From Oscillibacter valericigenes Sjm18-20 (GTDB taxonomy: Bacteria; Bacillota; Clostridia; Oscillospirales; Oscillospiraceae): a stretch of DNA of 64,000 nt. Position 1 is the stretch's first letter, and the number at the start of each line of letters is the position of its first letter. The translations under genes were made by a program, and so were the position numbers. Positions 17,598 to 25,886 of the stretch are shown in pieces. The DNA lies in assembly GCA_000283575.1 (NCBI GenBank), contig AP012044.1:2728001-2792000 (forward strand), written 5' to 3'. The notes beneath the pieces are model-generated. The model ran no database searches. It worked only from the letters and a program-made list of their open reading frames with translations, and was not told where the DNA came from.

Positions 17598-18718
17598 TTT
17601 ATATTAGTTAGCTCAGTTTTACCGGTAAGAACATCTTTCTGAATTATATTCAGAAAATTTTCAGGTTCTTCAAACATAGGGCTGTGAGCCGAATTCTGAA
17701 ACAAATAAAAGCCTTTAGCGGGAGCATCAAGCTGCTCAAAATAATCCTCAGCCATAGTGTGATTTACGGTATAATCATATGCGCCAGACATGAAATATAC
17801 AGGTAAATCAAGCTTTGTTACGATTTTACTTAAATCACTAGAATGAAATTCATCTTTAAGCATACTGTCACCGGAATAAATTTTACCCCTCCATAAATTA
17901 ATTTTCTCGGTAAGAGTATATTCTTTACAGCCTAATGAATTGAAAAATATTCCTGTTATAACTGAGTTCATATCATGCATTGTTCCGATTCCAGCTCTGT
18001 GCATAACACTGTCTCTAATTTTGTCGTAGCCTTTTGAATCGTACGGCGTGAATTCAAGCTGCATCAGTGTTTTTTCATCGCCGGAATTCTTATAGTAATT
18101 CAGCATATATTCATAAGCAAGCTTTTCACTTTCACATATATTTACGTCCTGCCCAACTCCAATATATGCATTATAAAGCTCGGGAGCTTTCTGTACTGCT
18201 TGTATCCCTATGTATGTGCCCCACGAATGAGCCATAAGATAAATTTTATTCTGCCCGAAACGCCCACGTAGATAATTTGTTACCGCTATTGTATCATTAA
18301 CAAACTGTTCCGTTGTCATTGTATGAGCGTCAATATCACTGCTGTATGACAACCCTGCTCCGCGCTGATCCCACCAGACAACGGTAAAATAATCTTCCAG
18401 ACCGGTAGGATACTTGTCGGTAAGCCAGTATTCAGGCATACCGGGTCCCCCATGTACAAAAAGCAATATCGGATTTAAAATATTTTTGCTTTCAATAATC
18501 ATTCCCATTTTTACACCATTGATTTCAGTAAAAATTTTTTCACTAAGGCTGTTTTTGAGCACTTCTCCGTTTTCGTTGGTAAACTGTTTCATTTGTCCAG
18601 GACTTAATATAAGCAAAATAACAAAACATGAAATTATACAAAGAAATATTGATGCAGAAATTATATTTATAATATTTTTTACTTTCTTTAAAATTGGATT
18701 GCCACTTGATTTTTTCAT
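17594..18718 (-). CDS. membrane-anchored alpha/beta hydrolase (proline iminopeptidase-like)
   Basis: This is a 374-residue alpha/beta hydrolase with an N-terminal hydrophobic segment (about residues 20-42) that should anchor it outside the membrane. The oxyanion motif HGGPG lies near 92, WWDQRGAG near 117, the nucleophile elbow is AHSWGTYIG near 165, and a late His is in QNSAHSPM near 350. HGGPG and DQRGxG are hallmarks of the prolyl aminopeptidase (S33) group. The start at 18718 was chosen because it lies just past the TetR stop (18732) and yields the lysine-rich MKKSSGNP start. AT-rich codon use differs from most neighbours and suggests acquisition. It is probably co-transcribed with and controlled by the TetR gene; the substrate is unknown. 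Confidence 0.85.
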   Translation of the reverse strand: MKKSSGNPILKKVKNIINIISASIFLCIISCFVILLILSPGQMKQFTNENGEVLKNSLSEKIFTEINGVKMGMIIESKNILNPILLFVHGGPGMPEYWLTDKYPTGLEDYFTVVWWDQRGAGLSYSSDIDAHTMTTEQFVNDTIAVTNYLRGRFGQNKIYLMAHSWGTYIGIQAVQKAPELYNAYIGVGQDVNICESEKLAYEYMLNYYKNSGDEKTLMQLEFTPYDSKGYDKIRDSVMHRAGIGTMHDMNSVITGIFFNSLGCKEYTLTEKINLWRGKIYSGDSMLKDEFHSSDLSKIVTKLDLPVYFMSGAYDYTVNHTMAEDYFEQLDAPAKGFYLFQNSAHSPMFEEPENFLNIIQKDVLTGKTELTNIK

Positions 18719-18731
18719 AGAAGACTTCTTT

Positions 18732-19322
18732 CTAGTTATTTTTATTCCAAATAATATCTTCAATTTTTGACTCCCAATTTTTATCATAGTAAACATTTTT
18801 CATTCCTGCAATTGCAGATAATCCATGAACTGTTGACCATAATAAAATAATATTGTCTTGCAATTTTTCATCAGATAAACCGCTACTTTCAAAAACATCA
18901 AAAACTGTTTTTTTTAAAAGTTCGTAAGGGGGAAAGTTTTTTGTTCCGTCAGCATCAAGCGCAAGGTCAACTGTCATACCTTCCTTAGAAAACAGGAATG
19001 TGTAATATTGTGGGTTTTTAATAAAAAACATTACATACGCTTTTCCAAGGGCAATAAGTACATGTGGATCATTTTGCTTAGGGAAAGAGTCAACGGTATT
19101 TTGCAGTGCAGACATAAACTGCTCTGTAACATAATTCTGCATAGCTGTTAACAGTTCTTCCTTGCTTTTGAAATAACTATACGGCGCTGTTTGACTTACT
19201 CCACATTGTGCAGCTATTTTTCTTAAAGAGAGATTCTGTGCTCCGCTACTGTTAATTAATTCAATACCTGTTTCTATAAGAGCTTTTTTCAAATTGCTAT
19301 GATGATATTTTTTATCAGACAT
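18732..19322 (-). CDS. TetR/AcrR family transcriptional repressor
   Basis: This 196-residue regulator starts at ATG 19322 (MSDKKYHHSNLKKALIE) with GGAGGA upstream. Residues 10-55 form the TetR helix-turn-helix (LSLRKIAAQCGVSQTAPYSY-type sequence), and the rest is a helical ligand-binding domain of the TetR_C_13 type. It stands 13 bases upstream of the hydrolase gene, so both are one transcript. The promoter at 19360-19388 is embedded in a perfect 17-bp inverted repeat, which implies autorepression relieved by an unknown ligand. The gene is AT-rich. Confidence 0.9.
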   Translation of the reverse strand: MSDKKYHHSNLKKALIETGIELINSSGAQNLSLRKIAAQCGVSQTAPYSYFKSKEELLTAMQNYVTEQFMSALQNTVDSFPKQNDPHVLIALGKAYVMFFIKNPQYYTFLFSKEGMTVDLALDADGTKNFPPYELLKKTVFDVFESSGLSDEKLQDNIILLWSTVHGLSAIAGMKNVYYDKNWESKIEDIIWNKNN

Positions 19323-19344
19323 AATATTCCTCCAATGAATCCAA

Positions 19345-19389
19345 CTTGACACTGTTAAGATCGTACACCACAATCTTAACAGTGTCAAG
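19345..19389 (-). promoter_or_regulatory. TetR promoter embedded in a perfect operator palindrome
   Basis: The 17-bp arms CTTGACACTGTTAAGAT and ATCTTAACAGTGTCAAG are exact inverted repeats with an 11-base spacer. On the minus strand the left arm supplies the -35 TTGACA (19388-19383), and after 17 bases a -10 TACGAT (19365-19360) runs into the other arm. Repressor binding would cover both elements. Confidence 0.8.
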
Positions 19390-19524
19390 ATTGATTTTTT
19401 GACATATTTAATTTAATTAAAAATGTATGATGTCTACCAAGGTATCAAAGAACATGTTAAGTTTATCTACCATTGTCATATATCCAGCTTCGGCTTAAAT
19501 ATATTTTTCACGCGGTGCGTTGAT

Positions 19525-19757
19525 TGGAGAAGTCAAGAACCGTGCAGAATGTGAACACCCAAAATCTGGCGCTTATGCGGCCAGGCCTCTGGCGGCCTGA
19601 CGCCGCCGCCTGCTTCACGCCGATTTCATCGGGCAGCTTGACCGCTTCTTCTTTGAACTCCTTATCATATTTGCGCATTGCAAACACCACCTTATTCTTT
19701 CTTTGATTCTATCACTTTTGGGGTGTTTGTCCTCTGCACTTCTATGATATCCCTCCA
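19525..19757 (-). mobile_element. internally deleted 233-bp copy of the local IS3-family element
   Basis: Both ends match the intact element at 28232-29530: TGGAG...CAAGAACCGTGCAGAATGTGAA on the left, and the transposase start plus CACTTCTATGATATCCCTCCA on the right. About 1.07 kb is missing between CTGGCGGCCTGACG and CCTGCTTCACGCC. The remaining frame encodes the first 26 or so residues of OrfA fused to non-coding sequence. The flanks tgat and ctgt show no target duplication. Confidence 0.85.
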
Positions 19758-19857
19758 CTGTGTGAATTCTTACTTAATAATTAAATTTTATATGCACAGT
19801 CAGACTTACAAAAAAACTGTAAGTTTGGCCGGTGTATAGTTGTGCTAATTTTTCAGG

Positions 19858-19887
19858 AAGCCCTCCAAACTACGGTTTGGAGGGCTT
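19858..19887. terminator. 13-bp perfect hairpin terminator
   Basis: Arms AAGCCCTCCAAAC and GTTTGGAGGGCTT enclose a TACG tetraloop. On the minus strand it is followed by CCTGAAAAATT and on the plus strand by ATTATG, so the T-tail is weak either way. Confidence 0.55.
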
Positions 19888-20087
19888 ATTATGTTTCTCC
19901 ATGTTTTCAAAAGCAGAAGGCCGCCACCTGTAATTAGCGGCCTGGCATAATAAAGCAGATATCAATTTCTTATATACCCCAGCAATCTGTATTGATGTAT
20001 TATTTGCAAGTTCTCAATTGAGTTATATCTGTTTGGAAGTTTTGACAAGTAAAAAGGACAACTCTATAGGCTGCCGATCCCCACCCG

Positions 20088-20126
20088 CCATTTTGATTTC
20101 GCTTTATCACAAGAAAATCAAAATGG
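20088..20126 (+). promoter_or_regulatory. leader inverted repeat overlapping the ribosome binding site
   Basis: CCATTTTGATTT (20088-20099) and AAATCAAAATGG (20115-20126) form a 12-bp stem. The right arm includes the first GG of the GGAGGA ribosome binding site (20125-20130) of the next gene, so folding could limit translation. Confidence 0.45.
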
Positions 20127-20136
20127 AGGAATTGCA

Positions 20137-20289
20137 ATGAAAACAATCAATCTGCGGGATTATTACCCGTTTTACACATCTGACTGTTTTATCGAAGTAC
20201 CGGATGAGGTTGCCGCCATGCTGCATGATTTTGAACTGCGGGAGGCTGCCTACCATCTTCGTACATACCTTTCTCACGACCTCCCTTAG
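20137..20289 (+). pseudogene. truncated N-terminus of a conjugative-element sigma-like protein
   Basis: A 50-codon frame begins MKTINLRDYYPFYTSDCFIE after GGAGGA. That N-terminus is characteristic of the roughly 130-180 residue sigma-70-like regulators of Firmicute integrative elements. Here the conserved start ends at HLRTYLSHDLP and a TAG; the helix-turn-helix part is gone. It is most likely a deletion remnant upstream of the TnpW/TnpX relic. Confidence 0.6.
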
Positions 20290-20511
20290 ACTTGAGGAGG
20301 AGTCTCTGCGATATGCGTTACTCTAGCAAAGGACGGTACAAGTAGAGCTATGATGCGGCAAGCTAGTCGCAGCCTGAAATATCCCCCTGCCGGGGAGCGT
20401 GGCAAATACGGCAGAACATCGGCATCAGAGATCATGGGCTGGCCCTGTTATTTGCGGGACCAGCCTATTACTGCGATGCCAATGGAAAAAGCACTGGAAG
20501 GAGGGCGGGCT

Positions 20512-20754
20512 ATGCCTGTTATGAACCTGAAACAAATTAAAAACGTAATAGGTGACGTAATAATAGAAAGTACAAAATCGTCTGCCACCCAAACTGGCAG
20601 GCCGCCCGGTGTTTCCGGGCGTAACCCATTCGAAAAATCTTCAAAGTATCGGGTGGATGGCAAAATCTTTATGGTCGAGCCGATCTTTCAGGAAAGCGGG
20701 AGTGAAACCATCGGCACCATTCTGGTCATGCAGGCTGACACTGGAAATGCGTAA
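20512..20754 (+). CDS. TnpW-like transposon accessory protein
   Basis: This 80-residue protein starts at ATG 20512, seven bases after AAGGAGGG. The C-terminal part (YRVDGKIFMVEPIFQESG, then SETIGTILV) resembles the transposon-encoded TnpW family that accompanies the large serine recombinase TnpX. The very C-terminus may be altered by a small indel relative to the family. It lies 86 bases upstream of the tnpX relic in the expected order. Its biochemical role is not established; the assignment rests on recalled family resemblance and context. Confidence 0.55.
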   Translation: MPVMNLKQIKNVIGDVIIESTKSSATQTGRPPGVSGRNPFEKSSKYRVDGKIFMVEPIFQESGSETIGTILVMQADTGNA

Positions 20755-20839
20755 ATCCTCCGCCACAAACGTGACAACGGCGGTCAAGTATGGTATACCT
20801 TTCTTGTAAATACTGCTTGACTGCCAGAAAGGAGGACTT

Positions 20840-22458
20840 ATGAAACAGTCAGGCAAAAAGAAAATATGCGATGTGACCGCCTGCCTTTATGAACGGCTTT
20901 CCCGCGACGACAATCTGGAAGGCGAAAGTTATAGCATCAGCAACCAGAAGAAACTGCTGACAAAGGCTGCCAAGGAAAAAGGTTATACCAATCTCGTTAA
21001 TTTCTCCGATGACGGTATCTCAGGTGTCACCATGCAGCGGCCCGGATTTCAGGCTATGTTGGAAGAGCTGGAAAAAGGTCATGCGGCGGCTGTTTTTGTG
21101 AAAGACATATCGCGTCTGGGCCGGAACTACATTGGGGTCGGCAAACTGACCGAAGACTTTTTTCCGGAACACGATATCTGGCTGGTGGCCGTCTCAGACG
21201 GCGTGGACACCGCCGAGGGCGACAATGAACTGACCCAGATCCGCAATCTGTTCAATGAATGGTACGCCCGTGACATCAGTAAATAACGGCGCATCAGCAA
21301 TAAGATCAAGGGTAGCAACGGGGAACCGATGGGGCGCCACCCTACGGATATGTCAAAGGCCCGGATAATTCCAAACGCTGGATCATAGATGACGAGGCCG
21401 CCACCGTGGTGCGCCGTATCTACAGCATGACACTGGACGGTATGGGCACGGAGCAGATTGCCACCGCTCTGTCACAGGAGCACACCCTAGCCCCAATCAA
21501 CTACTGGAAAAATAAAGGAATCAAACGTCCTGGAAAAAGCACTGGCACTGAGCCGTACAAGTGGAACAGTTCTACCATCACGAAAATTCTCTCTCTTCAG
21601 GAATATTGCGGGGATCTACTCAACTTTAAGACGTACTCCATTTCCTACAAGCACAAAGAGCGGCATGGAAATGATCGTGACAATTGGATTATCTTCAAGG
21701 ATGTTCACGAACCGATCATTGACCGCGCGACATGGGAGCGGATACAGGAAAAGCGCGGCAAAACCCGTAAGCGCAAAACGCAGGACGGGGAGAAAAATAT
21801 GTTCTCCGGCCTGCTCGTCTGCGCTGACTGCGGTCACAATCTGCACTACCATTTCAACCAGGGCAACCCGGACATCAGGTATTTCAACTGCTCCAACTAT
21901 AAGGGCAACCGGGGAACATGTTCTTCCACACATTACATTCGGGTGGATTTTCTGGAACAGGTGGTTTTGGCTGAAATCCGCCGACTTACCCGTTTTGCCA
22001 GCCGGTATGAACAAGACTTTGCCAAGGCGATAATGGGACATTTCCAGCAGACATTGGTGCAGGAACAGCAGATCAAGCAAAAAGAGCTGCGGAACCTACT
22101 TGACCGAGACACGGAGCTGGACGGCCTGTTCGAGCACATTCACGAAGACAATGTTTCCGGCAAACTGTCGGATGACCACTTTACCAGAATGTCCATGAAT
22201 TATGATGAGGAACAGCATGAGGTTCAGGAAAAGATCAAAAAGCTAAAATCCGAACTAGAAAAGAAAATCAGCCAAGCGGTAACGACAGATATGTTTATCT
22301 CCACCGTTCGCAAGTACACCCGTGCCAAAAAGCTCACGATTTATTATAACTGCGTCGGTTCCATCGAAATACCAGACATATTGCCGGAACCCGATGTACT
22401 GATACAAACAAGAAAAGGGGTAGCTGTCAGCTATCCCATGTCACAAAAAGCCGTATGA
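20840..22458 (+). pseudogene. tnpX: TnpX-type large serine recombinase, broken by a stop and a frameshift
   Basis: The first part (from ATG 20840, with AGGAGG upstream) is the serine-recombinase catalytic domain: YERLSRDD with the nucleophile Ser, and DGISGVTMQRPGF. It stops at a TAA (21284-21286) exactly where the family has a Lys in DISKKRRISNKIKG. About 40 bases later ATGGGGCGCCACC has lost one base, shifting frame. From about 21330 the second frame resumes with RWIIDDEAA, the zinc-ribbon Cys pairs (CADCG, then CSNYKGNRGTC), a coiled coil and the C-terminus. Such enzymes excise and insert Tn4451/Tn5397-like elements. With two lesions this copy should be inactive. Confidence 0.85.
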
Positions 22459-22462
22459 AAAA

Positions 22463-22508
22463 GCCGAGTGTCCTTACAGCACTTTCAAATGCTATAAGAA
22501 CACTCGGC
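22463..22508. terminator. terminator after the tnpX relic
   Basis: GCCGAGTGT and ACACTCGGC form the outer stem, with further pairing CTTA/TAAG inside. It separates the plus-strand transposon relic from the minus-strand tRNA genes. Confidence 0.6.
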
Positions 22509-22512
22509 ATGG

Positions 22513-22597
22513 TGCGCGAGGCGGGACTTGAACCCGCACGTCCGTAATGGACACTAGAACCTGAATCTAGCGAGTCTGCCAATTCCACCACTCGCGC
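22513..22597 (-). tRNA. tRNA-Leu (anticodon CAG)
   Basis: The minus strand folds as a class II tRNA: acceptor GCGCGAG/CTCGCGC, anticodon loop TTCAGGT giving CAG, a long variable arm, T-loop GTTCAAG, and an encoded CCA at 22510-22512. It is identical in sequence to the gene at 22676-22760. Confidence 0.95.
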
Positions 22598-22638
22598 GTA
22601 TTTATGAAGTTTAAAAGGGCCGATACAATTTCAGAAAT

Positions 22639-22670
22639 ATCTGTCTGAGGACATCCGTCCTCAGACAGAT
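22639..22670 (-). terminator. hairpin between the two identical tRNA-Leu genes
   Basis: ATCTGTCTGAGGA and TCCTCAGACAGAT are exact inverted repeats around catccg. The T-tail on the minus strand is poor, so it may be a processing or partial termination signal. Confidence 0.5.
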
Positions 22671-22675
22671 ATTGG

Positions 22676-22760
22676 TGCGCGAGGCGGGACTTGAACCCGC
22701 ACGTCCGTAATGGACACTAGAACCTGAATCTAGCGAGTCTGCCAATTCCACCACTCGCGC
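22676..22760 (-). tRNA. tRNA-Leu (anticodon CAG), second copy
   Basis: Its 85 bases are identical to the downstream copy, with the same CAG anticodon and an encoded CCA at 22673-22675. Confidence 0.95.
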
Positions 22761-22813
22761 ATATTCATCTGAAATTGTCTCAGTCTTCTCCTCGCTATGG
22801 AGACGGAAAATGG

Positions 22814-22897
22814 TGCGGCTGACGGGATTTGAACCCACACGTCGATTCGGACACCAGCACCTCAAGCTGGCCTGTCTACCAGTTCCAGCACAGCCGC
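22814..22897 (-). tRNA. tRNA-Leu (anticodon GAG)
   Basis: This is a class II tRNA with acceptor GCGGCTG/CAGCCGC, anticodon stem CCAGC/GCTGG and loop TTGAGGT giving GAG, T-loop GTTCAAA, and CCA encoded at 22811-22813. It is the promoter-proximal gene of the three-tRNA-Leu cluster. Confidence 0.95.
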
Positions 22898-23028
22898 AAA
22901 TCTGTGCTCTAAAAAAGACTGCTTGATTATTATAGCCAGTAGCAAGGAAAATGTCAACCTCAAATTTCCCTTTTCGTCAAAAATTCCGATTTTCATCTCT
23001 GCCCTTTCGGGCCCAAAGGCTGACCGCC

Positions 23029-23059
23029 GCGCCGGACGACAATCTCCGCCGTCCGGCGC
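23029..23059 (-). terminator. hairpin after citrate synthase
   Basis: GCGCCGGACG and CGTCCGGCGC form a 10-bp stem just downstream of the citrate synthase stop. No T-run follows, so termination is tentative. Confidence 0.4.
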
Positions 23060-23076
23060 ATGTTTTCTCCAAGCGC

Positions 23077-24450
23077 TCAGCGCTCATCCATGGGCGTATA
23101 ACTTCTGTGGGCCTCCACGCACTCATACCGCGGGCGGATCAGCTTTCCGCCGGCGGACAGCTCCTCCATCCGGTGGGCGCTCCAGCCGGAAATGCGGGCC
23201 ACCGCAAACAGCGGCGTGTACAGTTCTCTGGGTAAACCCAGCATCTCAAAAACAAATCCGCTGTAAAAGTCGATATTGGTGGAGATGGCATTCTTATGCC
23301 GCTTTGCCATCAACAGTTCCTTGCCGATTCGTTCCACCCTCTCATAGAGATCCAGCTCCGGCTGGCGCTGCTTCTCCCGGGAGAGGGTCTTCACATAATC
23401 CCGAAACACCTCACACCGGGGATCTGTCTGGGTATAAACCGCATGGCCCAAACCGTACAGCAGTCCCCGTCCGTCAAACGCCTCGCCACCCAGAATACGG
23501 TCAAGATAATCTCTCAGTTCGTTATCGTCGTTCCAGTCCAGCACATGGGCCTTGATATCCGCCATCATCTCCATGACCTTGCTGTTGGCGCCACCATGGC
23601 GCGGCCCCTTCAAGGATGCCATGGAAGCCGCGATGGCGGAGTACGTATCCGTTCCGGAAGAGGTAACTACATGGTTCGCAAAGGTGGAGTTGTTGCCGCC
23701 GCCGTTGTCGGCGTGAAGGACCAGTGCCACGTCCAGTACCCGGGCCTCCAGATCCGTATATTTCCCGTCCTGCCGCAGCATACGCAGGAAGTTCTCCGCT
23801 GTGGACAGTTCCGGCCTCGGCTCGTGAATAAACAGGCCCTCGCCCTTGTTGAACCGAAACGCCTGATAGGCGTAAATCGCCAGGAGCGGCATAATCGCAA
23901 TCAGCTGCAAGCTCTGGCGCAGCACGTTCTCAAGGCCAATATCATTGGGCCGGTCGTCATAGCAAAACAGCGTCAAAACCGCCCGCTGCATGGTGTTCAT
24001 CAAATCCTGAGGCGGCGCTTTTAAAATGACGTCCCGCAGGAAGTTGCTGGGCAGCGTCCGATAGGTGGCCAGCTGAACACAAAAGTCCCGCAGCTGCGCG
24101 TCAGAGGGCAGCTCCCCGAACAGCAGCAGATATGCCGCTTCCTCAAAGGCCTGTCGCCGCCCCGCGGACCCCCGTACAATTTCCCGGCAGTCGATACCTC
24201 GATAGTACAGCACGCCGTCCATCGGAAGGATTTTTCCGTCCTTTTCCACCGTGTAAGACTGAATCTCACCCACGCGAGTCAGTCCCGTGAGCACGCCCTG
24301 CCCGTCTTCGTCCCGGAGTCCGCGGCGGACGTTGTACTGCTGGTATAGCTTTGGGTCTATGTAATTCTTCTTCTCCCACTGCTCCCCCAGCGCCCGGATT
24401 GCGGGCGTAATCTGGGAGTAGACGTTCTCACCTTTTTCCGACCATATCAT
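23077..24450 (-). CDS. gltA: citrate synthase
   Basis: This 457-residue cytoplasmic enzyme condenses oxaloacetate and acetyl-CoA to citrate. The first half carries VLYYRGIDCREIV; catalytic motifs follow with LHADNGGGNNSTFANHVVTS (His of the active site) and KGPRHGGANSKVMEMM. GLGHAVYTQTDPR and the C-terminal arginine-rich region complete the site. The start is ATG 24450 because AGGAG lies eight bases upstream; the 40 upstream in-frame residues are low-complexity. Length and motifs fit the citrate synthase type common in Clostridia. It appears to stand alone, downstream of a 267-base AT-rich region. Confidence 0.95.
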   Translation of the reverse strand: MIWSEKGENVYSQITPAIRALGEQWEKKNYIDPKLYQQYNVRRGLRDEDGQGVLTGLTRVGEIQSYTVEKDGKILPMDGVLYYRGIDCREIVRGSAGRRQAFEEAAYLLLFGELPSDAQLRDFCVQLATYRTLPSNFLRDVILKAPPQDLMNTMQRAVLTLFCYDDRPNDIGLENVLRQSLQLIAIMPLLAIYAYQAFRFNKGEGLFIHEPRPELSTAENFLRMLRQDGKYTDLEARVLDVALVLHADNGGGNNSTFANHVVTSSGTDTYSAIAASMASLKGPRHGGANSKVMEMMADIKAHVLDWNDDNELRDYLDRILGGEAFDGRGLLYGLGHAVYTQTDPRCEVFRDYVKTLSREKQRQPELDLYERVERIGKELLMAKRHKNAISTNIDFYSGFVFEMLGLPRELYTPLFAVARISGWSAHRMEELSAGGKLIRPRYECVEAHRSYTPMDER

Positions 24451-24717
24451 TCCGCTGTCTCCTCTCGCCAGATCCAATGAACCGGGCGCAGCAGTAAACC
24501 CACTGTTTTGCCGGGAAACATTGGCTGCCCGGCGGTCTGTCCGCTGCAAGGCGGTCGCCGCCTGTGGCATAATGCAATAATATCACCTTTGCCTTTCATT
24601 TACAACCTGTATTTCTGGTTTCTTATTGAATAACTCGCCAAATATTGCAGTTGATTAATCTAAGTTATTCATTTTTGTGCCAATTGTATAAATTTCTCAA
24701 GACAACCAGTCTTCCGT
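24451..24717. other. intergenic region between citrate synthase and sirtuin genes
   Basis: This AT-rich gap should hold the citrate synthase promoter on the minus strand. An 8-bp inverted repeat (GAATAACT at 24628-24635, AGTTATTC at 24663-24670) is the only visible structure. Confidence 0.35.
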
Positions 24718-25437
24718 TCAGATTTGAACAAGCGTCTCCCCGATGGGTTCTGTAATCACCAGATCCGCATTTAAGTCGGCTGCCACGGCAGATTTGTTAA
24801 TCAGCACCAGCTTGCGGCCCCGGTAATAGCGGATCAGCCCTGCCGCCGGATAGACATTCAAAGACGTGCCGCCAATGATAAGCATGTCCGCCTCGGAGAT
24901 GAAGCGAACCGCTCTTTCCATGGTCTCCATGTCCAGCCCCTCCTCATAGAGGACTACGTCCGGTTTCACCCGACCGCCGCAGGCTGTGCAGCGTGGGACC
25001 CCCTCGGAATGGAGCATAAAGTCAAAATCGTGGAATTTGCCACATTTCTCGCAGTAGTTCCTGTGGACGCTTCCATGAAGCTCCAGGACCTCCCGGCTTC
25101 CCGCGGCCTGGTGAAGTCCGTCGATGTTCTGCGTGATGACGGCCTTCAGCTTTCTCTGCCTTTCCAGTTCCGCCAGCTTCACGTGGGCAGGGTTGGGCTT
25201 TGCACTGGGAGCCAGAAGCTTTGCCCGGTAAAACCGGAAAAATTCTTCCGGCTTGCTTTCATAAAACGTATGGCTTAAAATGGTCTCAGGCGGGTAATCA
25301 TACTGCTGGTGATACAGTCCGTCGGTACTGCGGAAATCCGGGATGCCGGACTCGGTGGATACGCCAGCTCCGCCGAAAAAGACGATATTGTCGCTGCCAT
25401 CCACCAGTTCTTTTAGCTTCTCCGCGCTCTGTGTCAT
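24718..25437 (-). CDS. cobB: NAD-dependent protein deacylase, sirtuin family
   Basis: This 239-residue cytoplasmic Sir2 enzyme removes acyl groups from protein lysines using NAD. Visible motifs are GGAGVSTESGIPDFR (NAD binding), TQNIDGLH, the catalytic His in LHGSVH, two zinc Cys pairs (CEKC and CTAC), KPDVVLYEE and GTSLNVYPAAGL. The start at ATG 25437 follows GGAGG; an upstream in-frame ATG at 25455 overlaps that site. It is divergent from the ArsC-like gene with 48 bases between starts, so the two promoters must be close or shared. Confidence 0.93.
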   Translation of the reverse strand: MTQSAEKLKELVDGSDNIVFFGGAGVSTESGIPDFRSTDGLYHQQYDYPPETILSHTFYESKPEEFFRFYRAKLLAPSAKPNPAHVKLAELERQRKLKAVITQNIDGLHQAAGSREVLELHGSVHRNYCEKCGKFHDFDFMLHSEGVPRCTACGGRVKPDVVLYEEGLDMETMERAVRFISEADMLIIGGTSLNVYPAAGLIRYYRGRKLVLINKSAVAADLNADLVITEPIGETLVQI

Positions 25438-25485
25438 AAAATGGCCTCCATCCACATCAATTTTTTACGAACTAAGGAGAATCCC

Positions 25486-25821
25486 ATGAATATTCAGATC
25501 TTCGGCTCTTCCAAATCCTTCGACAGCAAGAAGGCCGAGCGGTGGTTCAAGGAACGCCGCATCAAGTATCAGTACATCGATACCCCCACCAAAGGATTAT
25601 CCCCCCGCGAATACCAGTCCGTCAAGCAGAAAGTGGGATTCGAGGCGCTTGTCAACACCAAGTGTAAAGCTTATGAAGTGCTGTTTATGGCCTATATTAC
25701 GCCGGATGCCCAGGAGGACAAACTGCTGGAAAACCCGGAGCTATTTCAGACGCCCATCGTTCGCAACGGAAAGGACGCCACCGTGGGTTATCGCCCGGAA
25801 ATCTGGGAAACCTGGGAATAA
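25486..25821 (+). CDS. ArsC/Spx-fold protein lacking the catalytic cysteine
   Basis: This 111-residue thioredoxin-fold protein of the ArsC/Spx superfamily starts at ATG 25486, after AAGGAGA. It begins MNIQIFGSSKSFDSKKAERW, where relatives have a reactive Cys (KKCFDTKKAE); here position 11 is Ser. The fold features follow: FKERRIKYQYID, KGLSPREYQSV, and the cis-Pro region FQTPIVRNGKDATVGYRPE. The only Cys is in NTKCKAY. Arsenate or disulphide reductase activity is therefore unlikely, and a binding or regulatory role is possible. It is divergent from cobB. Confidence 0.85.
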   Translation: MNIQIFGSSKSFDSKKAERWFKERRIKYQYIDTPTKGLSPREYQSVKQKVGFEALVNTKCKAYEVLFMAYITPDAQEDKLLENPELFQTPIVRNGKDATVGYRPEIWETWE

Positions 25822-25886
25822 GAGAAAGCCGCGCTCCGCTAAATGACGGCGCGCGGCCTTTTAAACCATGATCCGCGCATTTTTTC

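Larger units (their letters stand above)
19758..20136. other. intergenic region upstream of transposon relic
   Basis: This region contains the hairpin at 19858-19887, a candidate promoter (TTGACA at 20042-20047, 17-base spacer, TATAGG at 20065-20070) and an inverted repeat leading into the small gene at 20137. No other gene was recognised. Confidence 0.45.

Noticed and set aside
22611-22865. 84-codon minus-strand frame
   Set aside because: It runs through two tRNA-Leu genes and is an artefact of tRNA sequence.
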